A stretch of 5,202 nt of DNA, taken from the NCBI GenBank assembly GCA_947472965.1, contig CANJEF010000119.1, positions 1 through 5,202 of the forward strand, written 5' to 3'. Numbering within the stretch: the first letter of the stretch is position 1; the number at the start of each line of letters is the position of its first letter. The translations under genes and the position numbers were made by a program. Positions 1 through 5,202 of this stretch are shown here, in pieces. The DNA comes from Sphingobacteriales bacterium (GTDB taxonomy: Bacteria > Bacteroidota > Bacteroidia > Chitinophagales > Chitinophagaceae). The notes below the pieces were generated by a model that did not search any database, was not told the origin of the DNA, and saw nothing but the letters and a program-made list of their open reading frames with translations.

Positions 1-874
1 CAATCCCTTCTTTTCTTGCCCTTTCAATTCTCCTGATCACGCTATCCATTTTATGGACATTGTCCACTCCCGCTGCTTTGAGGTGATAAATTTCTCCATG
101 AACGCCCGCTTCTTTTGCAATGGTGATGATTTCTTCCACTGCCTCATGTAATTTATTCCCTTCGCTGCGCATGTGTGAAATATAACCACCACAATACGGA
201 GCAGCGGCTTTGCAGAGTTCAATTAATTCTGTTGTTTTTGCAAAAAATGCAGGAGGATAGATCAATGATGAACCCACCCCTAGTGCACCTTCTTCCATGG
301 CTTGTTTAACGAGTGCTTTCATGCTATCAAGTTCTGAAGGTGTAGGATCGCGGTTGTCCTCTCCAATAACATGTGTACGAATCGTTGTTGCCCCTACATA
401 GGATGCAATATTGCAACTGATGCCTCTTTTTTCAAGTGAATGCATGTATTCTCCCAGTGTATTCCAATCCACATTAAATTTTATAAGGGGTTGGTCACGT
501 TGCATGTCCGATTTCATTTTTGCATTTAGTGGTCCCATGCTTTCTCCTTCACCAAATACTTCAAGTGTAACTCCCTGGCGAATGTCGCCTTGGGAATTTC
601 CATCTTCCAACAAGGTTACAGGTGACCAGCTGAGCATGTTGATGAATCCAGGAGATACTGCCATGCCATTGGCATCAATTTCATTCTTGCCTTTTTCATT
701 TGAGAGATCGCCAATAAAAGCAATCGTATCATGAATGATTCCAATATCGGCTTTGAAGGGGTTGCCACCATTGCCATCATAGATAATTCCATTTCGGATA
801 ATGCTATCATAGGAAACCTGTTTGCAAGAACAAAGTATCAGTGCTACAGTAAGAATTGCAAGAAGCTGTTTCAT
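1..874 (-). CDS. N-acyl-D-amino-acid deacylase-like amidohydrolase, lipoprotein (3' part outside window)
   Basis: The reading frame is open from an ATG at 874 to the left edge: 291 residues, about half of a family that usually runs 480-560. Family members hydrolyse N-acyl-D-amino acids in an amidohydrolase TIM barrel. The N-terminus is a lipoprotein signal (hydrophobic residues 4-14, lipobox LCSC, lipidated Cys17), so the protein should sit on the envelope. The small N-terminal beta domain follows (NGIIYDGNGG, 28-37). PGFIN (75-79) marks the first barrel strand. Family blocks ISHMRSEG (His234) and IYHLKAAG (His264) match the two zinc-binding histidines of D-aminoacylase, and GALGVGSSLIYPP (196-208) is also typical. 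Oddity: the usual DxHxH after PGFI reads N79-M-L81-S-W83, and the GNCG block carrying the zinc-bridging Cys reads GEGE (108-111). The final Asp ligand lies outside the window. The gene is divergent from the M20/M24 pair. Family is secure; activity and substrate are not. Confidence 0.88.
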   Translation of the reverse strand, partial: MKQLLAILTVALILCSCKQVSYDSIIRNGIIYDGNGGNPFKADIGIIHDTIAFIGDLSNEKGKNEIDANGMAVSPGFINMLSWSPVTLLEDGNSQGDIRQGVTLEVFGEGESMGPLNAKMKSDMQRDQPLIKFNVDWNTLGEYMHSLEKRGISCNIASYVGATTIRTHVIGEDNRDPTPSELDSMKALVKQAMEEGALGVGSSLIYPPAFFAKTTELIELCKAAAPYCGGYISHMRSEGNKLHEAVEEIITIAKEAGVHGEIYHLKAAGVDNVHKMDSVIRRIERARKEGI

Positions 875-1022
875 GGTGGCGATTTATTTGTATGGGTAAT
901 TTACATAAAATCGATGTTTTAATGAGAATGTTAGATGCTGCTTTGATAAAATTCTATATCTGGTCTTTAAATTCCGTTCTAACTTATTGCTGCTTTTCGT
1001 ATCTTAATCCAAAATTTAAGGC
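875..1022. promoter_or_regulatory. Divergent intergenic region, probable promoters for both flanking genes
   Basis: This AT-rich 148-base spacer separates the two start codons of the divergent hydrolase genes and should hold both promoters. On the plus strand a TTTG (942-945) lies 22 bases before TAAATTCC (968-975). That is a weak match to the Bacteroidota TTTG / TAnnTTTG promoter, with the spacer slightly long and the last two bases wrong. I found no convincing match for the minus-strand gene and no clear operator palindrome. The plus-strand gene has an AAGG (1018-1021) just before its ATG, a possible weak ribosome site. A shared divergent control region is inferred from gene orientation only. 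Confidence 0.35.
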
Positions 1023-2642
1023 ATGAAAAAATATTCGATTGAACAAGTCTTTTTGATGGTATTGATCTTGATATCATCGCTTTCTGTTTCAGCCCAAAAA
1101 AAATATACTGAAAAGGAAATTGTTGCCATGAAACAGCAATTGTCAACTGATGTTGGTGCACATGCAAAAGACATTCAGGTGATGGTTGATAAAATATTTA
1201 GTTTTTCTGAGCTCGGGTTTCAGGAAACGGAAACATCCGCTTTTTTAACCAAGGTGTTGAGCGAGAATGGGTTTACTGTTGAGAAAGGAATTTCAAATGT
1301 ACCAACGGCATGGATGGCCAAATGGGGTTCGGGCTCACCGGTGATTGCATTGGGGAGCGATATTGATTGTATTCCAAAAGCTTCTCAAAAGCCAGGGGTA
1401 GCATATAGGGCGCCTATTGTAGATGGTGCACCAGGGCATGGTGAAGGGCATAATTCAGGACAGTCGGTTATTATCTATGCGGCCATTGCAATGAAAAAAA
1501 TGATGGAGAAGGAAAAAATGCCTGGCACTATTGTTATTTGGCCTGGTGTTGCAGAAGAGTTGGTTGGAACAAAGGCATGGTATATACGGGATGGGTATTT
1601 CAAAAATGTAGATGCTTGTATTTTCACACACGTGAGTGGTGATTTCACTTGTGACTACGGTGATAATGGAGGAAATGGTTTGGTGAGTGTTCGATTTGAT
1701 TTTAATGGCGATGCTGCACATGCAGCAGGTGCTCCCTGGAGAGGTAAAAGCGCATTGGATGGTGTTGAGTTGATGAATGTTGGATGGAACTATAAGCGTG
1801 AACATTTGAAACCAACCAATCGTTCACATTATGTTGTAGTGGATGGGGGCGATCAACCCAATGTTGTTCCTTCAAAAGCGAGTGTGTGGTATTATTTCCG
1901 TGAGAGAACCTATGAAGATATTAAAGCTAACTACGAGTCCGGTATCAGGATATCCGAAGGTGCAGCAATGATGAGCAATACGACCGTTACACACCAGATC
2001 TTGGGCACAGCATGGCCGGGTCATTTCAATAAGCCGCTGGCCGAAGCAATGTATTCCAACATAAAAAAAGTGGGGATGCCGAAATGGGACGATAAGGATA
2101 TGGCCATGGCTAGGGCAGTACAGCAGTTGGTTGAATCTCCCAAGAAAGACAATTATGGAAAACCAATCGATGGATTAAGAATAACAGAGGATTCAATCAA
2201 AGGTCCTGTTGCCTTTTCATGGGGCGGAGGTTCAGATGATATTGCAGATATTTCATGGAACCTGCCAACAATTGTGTTGCGCTTTCCTGCAAATATTCCT
2301 GGAACAAAAGGTCATCATTGGGCAGATGCCATCGCCATGGCTACACCTATTGCTCACAAGGGAAGTTTAGCTGGCGCAAAGGCAACTGCCATGACTCTAT
2401 TGGATTGCTTCATCAATCCGAAGTTAATTACAGATGCTAAAACATATTTCACGGATGTGCAAACAAAAGATGTGAAGTACACGCCATTCATTACTGAAAA
2501 AGATCCTCCTGCCATTCATTTGAACAAGGCCATCATGGGAGAGTATCGTGATCAGTTGAAAAAATATTATTACGACGAAACAAAATATGCAAGTTATCTT
2601 GAACAATTGGGAATTGAATATCCAACAGTAATAAAAAAATAA
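1023..2642 (+). CDS. Secreted M20-family amidohydrolase, AbgB-like
   Basis: This 539-residue protein resembles the aminobenzoyl-glutamate utilisation protein B (AbgB) branch of M20 metallo-amidohydrolases, which cleave amide bonds of N-acyl amino acids or dipeptide-like substrates with a di-metal centre. Residues 1-24 form a Sec signal peptide (KK, hydrophobic stretch 9-22, cleavage at VSA-Q), so it acts outside the cytoplasm, whereas E. coli AbgB is cytoplasmic. Visible motifs are SDID (112-115, metal-bridging Asp region), GHGEGHN (138-144), AEEL with the Glu pair 178-179 (catalytic base and ligand), FTH (His203), the dimerisation/lid domain around GDAAHAAGAPWRGKSALDG (229-247), and a C-terminal block GSDDIADISW (403-412) through GTKGHHW (His431/432) to AHKG. 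Oddity: Glu141 stands where most relatives have the metal-ligand Cys of a CGH motif. The start is set by the signal peptide and an AAGG just upstream. The M24 gene follows after 34 bases, so co-transcription is likely. Fold and family are confident; the substrate is unknown. Confidence 0.9.
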   Translation: MKKYSIEQVFLMVLILISSLSVSAQKKYTEKEIVAMKQQLSTDVGAHAKDIQVMVDKIFSFSELGFQETETSAFLTKVLSENGFTVEKGISNVPTAWMAKWGSGSPVIALGSDIDCIPKASQKPGVAYRAPIVDGAPGHGEGHNSGQSVIIYAAIAMKKMMEKEKMPGTIVIWPGVAEELVGTKAWYIRDGYFKNVDACIFTHVSGDFTCDYGDNGGNGLVSVRFDFNGDAAHAAGAPWRGKSALDGVELMNVGWNYKREHLKPTNRSHYVVVDGGDQPNVVPSKASVWYYFRERTYEDIKANYESGIRISEGAAMMSNTTVTHQILGTAWPGHFNKPLAEAMYSNIKKVGMPKWDDKDMAMARAVQQLVESPKKDNYGKPIDGLRITEDSIKGPVAFSWGGGSDDIADISWNLPTIVLRFPANIPGTKGHHWADAIAMATPIAHKGSLAGAKATAMTLLDCFINPKLITDAKTYFTDVQTKDVKYTPFITEKDPPAIHLNKAIMGEYRDQLKKYYYDETKYASYLEQLGIEYPTVIKK

Positions 2643-2676
2643 AATATCTTTTCTTGTAGTTATAAATACAATTCAG

Positions 2677-3966
2677 ATGAAACAAAACAGAAGGAAGTTT
2701 TTAAATATAGCAGCACTTGGTTCAGGTGCATTGTCCCTTTCGGGAAATCTATTTGCATCAACTCGAAAAGTTGAGCAAGGGTTTGATGTTCCAAGTGTGA
2801 TTGAAGGTCTCAGGCCAATGACAGAGGGTGTTGTGCCTATTTCGGTTGAAGAAAGAAAACAGCGTATTTCAAAGGCACAAGAGTTGATGGAAAGGGAAAA
2901 TATTGATGCTATTTTTCTTGAAGGAACGGTTTCCTGTTTTTATTTTACTGGCATGCGTTGGGGACAAAGTGAACGTACGTTTGGGGTTGTGATTCCAGCA
3001 AAGGGGGCCATCGCATATGTTTGTCCTAAGTTTGAAGAAGATCGTGCCATGGAACTCATCAATCCTGTTTTTGGAAATGAAGTTCGTTGCTGGGAAGAAC
3101 ATGAAAGTCCGTATGAATTAATTGTGGGGATTGTTAAGGATCGAGGTGTGAAGCACAAACGAATTGGTATGGAAGAGCGCGTAAGGTTTTTCATTGCCGA
3201 TGGTGTGAAGAAAACGGCAGCTGGTTTTGAAGTTGTTGATGCCACTCCAATTACTGCAGGTTGCAGAATGTACAAGTCGAAAGCGGAAATCGCATTGATG
3301 CAAAAATCCAGCGACGTAACCATTGAAGCGTATAAGGCAGCATTCAAGACGATCAGACCTGGAATGTCTCAAGCTGAATTGTCTAATAACATTGCAACAG
3401 CTTTTAGGCAACTCGGTTATAGTGGTGGCGCCATGGTTATCGTTGGAAAGTATTCTGCTTTACCACATGGGAGCATTGTACCTCAAACTATACAGGAAGG
3501 CGATATTGTGTTGGTTGATGGGGGTACCAGTGTTGAGGGATATGCTTCTGATATATCAAGAACAGTAGTGGCGGGTAAGGCAACCCAACGACAGATAGAA
3601 GTATGGAACAAAGAGAAGGAAGCGCAGGATGCTGCATTTGCCGCGATTAAAATTGGTGCAACATGTGAGTCTGTTGATGCTGCCGCAAGAGCTGTTATTG
3701 AGGCAGCGGGCTTTGCAAAAAATTATAAGCTACCAGGGTTACCACATAGAACAGGTCATGGTATTGGATTAGAGGGTCATGAGTGGACAAATTTTGTAAA
3801 GGGAAATAAAACGAAAATTATTCCAGGATTGTGTTTCAGTGATGAGCCAACCATTTCAATCCCAGGCGAATTTGGTATTCGTCTTGAAGACTGTTTATAT
3901 GTTGCTGAAAATGGACCACAGTTTTTTTCGAAGCAAAGTATTTCAATTGAACAACCTTTTGGTTAG
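2677..3966 (+). CDS. M24-family metallopeptidase, Xaa-Pro aminopeptidase-like, with Tat-type signal
   Basis: A 429-residue protein of the creatinase/aminopeptidase P (pita-bread) family, whose peptidase members remove an N-terminal residue preceding proline. The N-terminus NRRKFLNIAALGSGALSL has the twin-arginine pattern (Arg5-Arg6, Phe7... as RRKFL, then an apolar stretch), typical of Tat export or anchoring. A creatinase-type N-terminal domain spans roughly 52-190. The catalytic domain (about 200-415) keeps all five metal ligands: Asp281 (VDGG), Asp292 (SDISRT), His361 (GHGIGLEGHE), Glu390 (FSDEPTISIP) and Glu404 (IRLED). It also has the supporting His264 (LPHG) and His368. It therefore looks active. 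It sits 34 bases after the AbgB-like gene with no obvious terminator between, so it probably shares that promoter. Relatives include prolidases and creatinase; the export signal and domain layout favour an aminopeptidase P-like exopeptidase, but substrate choice cannot be read from sequence. Confidence 0.9.
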   Translation: MKQNRRKFLNIAALGSGALSLSGNLFASTRKVEQGFDVPSVIEGLRPMTEGVVPISVEERKQRISKAQELMERENIDAIFLEGTVSCFYFTGMRWGQSERTFGVVIPAKGAIAYVCPKFEEDRAMELINPVFGNEVRCWEEHESPYELIVGIVKDRGVKHKRIGMEERVRFFIADGVKKTAAGFEVVDATPITAGCRMYKSKAEIALMQKSSDVTIEAYKAAFKTIRPGMSQAELSNNIATAFRQLGYSGGAMVIVGKYSALPHGSIVPQTIQEGDIVLVDGGTSVEGYASDISRTVVAGKATQRQIEVWNKEKEAQDAAFAAIKIGATCESVDAAARAVIEAAGFAKNYKLPGLPHRTGHGIGLEGHEWTNFVKGNKTKIIPGLCFSDEPTISIPGEFGIRLEDCLYVAENGPQFFSKQSISIEQPFG

Positions 3967-4030
3967 TCAATTGGCGGCATAAGATTTAACGTGACAGTCT
4001 TACTGTAAATTTCTTCTTGGATGGAGTAGC
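3967..4030. terminator. Convergent junction with a weak hairpin
   Basis: This is the 64-base gap between two convergent genes. ACAGT (3994-3998), loop CTT, ACTGT (4002-4006) is a perfect 5-bp inverted repeat, followed on the plus strand by AAATTTCTTCTT rather than a clean T run. It may serve as a weak terminator for one or both transcripts. The stem is short, so this is tentative. Confidence 0.25.
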
Positions 4031-4510
4031 TTATTGTATTTCTTTAATGGGAATACAAATAAGCTCTTCAGATGTGGGGTCATTGTTTTTATACTTATCT
4101 CCAAGGATTTCAAGATGAGGCCTATTGTCCAATGCATATCCTGAAGTTGGCAACCAACTGTTAAAGATGTAATGATAGATTGCATTATCTGTGTTTAATC
4201 CTTTGTATTCAAACACTGCATAAAGACCGCCTGTCAAAATAAATATTTCCATCCCTGTTGCTACATTGTCAAAGTTTGCCACTTCAACCGTTGCCCATTT
4301 TTCAAATTCAGTAGTTGGTTTGAAATTTGAAAAATGTGAGGGGCTGTAAATAGCCATTGAAATCAGATCGTTTGAAATAGCATTGGTTATATCTTTTCGA
4401 CTTGGCATAAACTGTTTCCAAAGTTCAACTACTTTATAGTCTGCAAAGCTCATATTGAGCCTTTTGCCTACCAGCTTTTTTTCAGGTAATATTTCTATGC
4501 TGGGTATCAT
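4031..4510 (-). CDS. Stand-alone GyrI-like / AraC-type effector-binding-domain protein
   Basis: A 159-residue cytoplasmic protein with no signal peptide and no helix-turn-helix. It consists of a single GyrI-like small-molecule-binding domain, the fold found at the C-terminus of AraC/MerR-type multidrug regulators (Rob, BmrR) and alone in SbmC/GyrI. Recognisable blocks are KKLVGKRLNMS (11-21), ELWKQFMPSR (29-38), KWATVEV (71-77), GMEIFILTGGLYAVFEYKG (86-104), WLPTSGY (119-125), RPHLEILG (130-137) and a C-terminal SEELICIPIK. Glu134 in HLE probably corresponds to the acidic pocket residue of this fold (inferred from motif position). The length is full for a single-domain member. Its ATG overlaps the stop of the pentapeptide-repeat gene in ATGA, so the two are very likely translationally coupled. 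Members bind hydrophobic or cationic compounds, and E. coli SbmC/GyrI modulates gyrase. Whether this one binds a drug, hydrolyses one or touches gyrase is unknown. Confidence 0.85.
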   Translation of the reverse strand: MIPSIEILPEKKLVGKRLNMSFADYKVVELWKQFMPSRKDITNAISNDLISMAIYSPSHFSNFKPTTEFEKWATVEVANFDNVATGMEIFILTGGLYAVFEYKGLNTDNAIYHYIFNSWLPTSGYALDNRPHLEILGDKYKNNDPTSEELICIPIKEIQ

Positions 4511-5082
4511 AATTCAATTTCAATATCATATTTATCCAATAGTCCTTGAACGCCCAGCACTGAAAACTTTGCTTTTCTTAATCGGTTGATCTCAGGGTCA
4601 ATACTGAAATTATAGGCAGTTCGAAGGTCAGCCTTTTCTAGGATCGTTTGTAAAAAGACGGCGTTTTCAAGATTGCAATTATCAAATACAGCACTTGTAA
4701 GGTCTGTTTCCGTAAAGTCGGTTTGAAGCATTGCTGAATTTCGGAAATTGGTTTTTTTAATTCTTGTCTTGTAAAATGAGGAATAGTTCAGCTGACAATC
4801 ATCAAAAGAAAATGAAAGTCCAAAATCATCACAATTCTCAAAGCGAAGTCCAAGCATTTTACATGCCTTGAATGTTATTTCCCTGAACACCGTCTTATTT
4901 AATTTTACTAAACTAAGATTACAGCTGTTAAAAGTGCAATTCATGAATTTAAATTCATTTAGGTCGTTTTCAACAAAGTTGCAATTATCAAAAGTGCAAT
5001 TTTCGTATTCTCCTAAAATCAGTGGCTCTATTGTGTAGTCTTTTCGGTTAAAGATAATATCACTTAAGTATAGATCAGACAT
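4507..5082 (-). CDS. Pentapeptide-repeat protein, McbG/Qnr/MfpA-like
   Basis: A 191-residue cytoplasmic protein built almost wholly of A(D/N)LXX-type pentapeptides, forming a right-handed quadrilateral beta-helix. Central residues run every five positions from about Leu21/Tyr26 through F31, F36, L41, F46, F51, L56, L61, F66, F71, M76 and F81. A new register then runs L98, F103, I108, F113, M118, F123, L128, F133, L138, F143, L148 and L153. Small residues, often Cys, lie two before the centre (CTF, CNF, CNL). The register slips by two residues between 81 and 98, with no long extruded loop. The non-repeat tail (156-191, SIDPEINRLRKAKF then LLDKYDIEIEL) resembles a capping or dimerisation segment. 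Relatives McbG, Qnr and MfpA mimic DNA and protect gyrase/topoisomerase IV from inhibitors, but many pentapeptide proteins have other or unknown roles. It is first in an overlapping two-gene unit with the GyrI-like gene. Confidence 0.87.
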   Translation of the reverse strand: MSDLYLSDIIFNRKDYTIEPLILGEYENCTFDNCNFVENDLNEFKFMNCTFNSCNLSLVKLNKTVFREITFKACKMLGLRFENCDDFGLSFSFDDCQLNYSSFYKTRIKKTNFRNSAMLQTDFTETDLTSAVFDNCNLENAVFLQTILEKADLRTAYNFSIDPEINRLRKAKFSVLGVQGLLDKYDIEIEL

Positions 5083-5108
5083 TGCGATTTTTATGAATTA
5101 ATAAGAGG

Positions 5109-5138
5109 AAAATATAGAGCCAATCATAATATTACAAA
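5109..5138 (-). promoter_or_regulatory. Candidate Bacteroidota-type promoter for the pentapeptide/GyrI-like pair
   Basis: Read on the minus strand, TTTG (5138-5135), an 18-base spacer, then TATATTTT (5116-5109) resembles the Bacteroidota sigma-ABfr promoter TTTG-N~19-TAnnTTTG with one mismatch (final T for G). It ends 26 bases before the ATG at 5082, which leaves a short leader. The background is very AT-rich, so chance matches are likely. Confidence 0.4.
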
Positions 5139-5202
5139 AAATACATCATAGGGCAAAGTATTCATAATTTTTGATTCAGGTCTAACGCAATGTTAAATTA
5201 TG

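Noticed and set aside
411..734. A 107-codon plus-strand open frame opposite the deacylase-like gene
   Set aside because: The opposite strand encodes a continuous 291-residue protein with lipobox and family motifs, so this frame is a shadow.
1..874. Reading the loss of HxH in the deacylase-like gene as pseudogene decay
   Set aside because: The frame is open throughout the visible part, the signal peptide is intact and other family blocks are well kept, so decay is unlikely.
907..920. AAAA-TCGATG-TTTT, an operator-like palindrome in the divergent spacer
   Set aside because: Only the A/T arms pair and the core does not, which is expected by chance in AT-rich DNA.
1455..1805. A 116-codon minus-strand open frame inside the AbgB-like gene
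   Set aside because: It is antisense to conserved M20 motifs; its Ser/Thr/Ile/Cys-rich translation looks like a reverse-strand shadow.
2940..3347. A 135-codon open frame on the minus strand inside the M24 gene, and a similar overlapping one at 3118-3411
   Set aside because: Both lie antisense to a well-supported peptidase gene, overlap each other, and their translations show no recognisable domain.
5183..5195. TAAC-GCAAT-GTTA near the right edge, reminiscent of an integron attC core
   Set aside because: The arms are only four bases, no second core pair or hairpin is visible before the window ends, and no integrase is seen.

Overview
The window looks like chromosomal DNA from a member of the Bacteroidota (Chitinophagaceae or Cytophagales-like; inferred, not proven). 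The reasons are AT-rich genes with weak or absent Shine-Dalgarno sequences, a Bacteroidota-style lipobox (LCSC), a possible TTTG/TAnnTTTG-type promoter, and protein sequence styles familiar from that phylum. It holds five protein genes, four complete and one cut by the left edge. I see no RNA genes, CRISPR arrays or insertion sequences.

Left half (1-3966): a divergent cluster of exported amide and peptide hydrolases. On the minus strand, running off the left edge, is the N-terminal 291 residues of a lipoprotein related to N-acyl-D-amino-acid deacylases. Across a 148-base divergent spacer, two plus-strand genes 34 bases apart form a probable operon: a secreted AbgB-like M20 amidohydrolase (539 aa) and a twin-arginine-signal M24 (Xaa-Pro aminopeptidase-like) peptidase (429 aa). 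All three carry export signals, each of a different class (lipoprotein, Sec type I, Tat). Together they suggest breakdown of N-acylated or otherwise unusual peptides in the periplasm or at the envelope. Two of the three have altered metal-site motifs: the HxH of the deacylase-like protein reads LxW, and the expected Cys of the M20 protein is Glu. The M24 protein has a full ligand set.

Right half (3967-5202): after a short convergent junction, two minus-strand genes overlap by four bases (ATGA). The upstream gene encodes a 191-residue pentapeptide-repeat protein of the McbG/Qnr/MfpA fold type. The downstream gene encodes a 159-residue stand-alone GyrI-like effector-binding-domain protein. Each family has members that act on DNA gyrase or protect it from inhibitors: McbG is microcin B17 immunity, and SbmC/GyrI gives reduced microcin B17 sensitivity. 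Their translational coupling makes this pair the best candidate here for a little-described functional module. A TTTG-N18-TATATTTT element lies 26 bases upstream of the pair.
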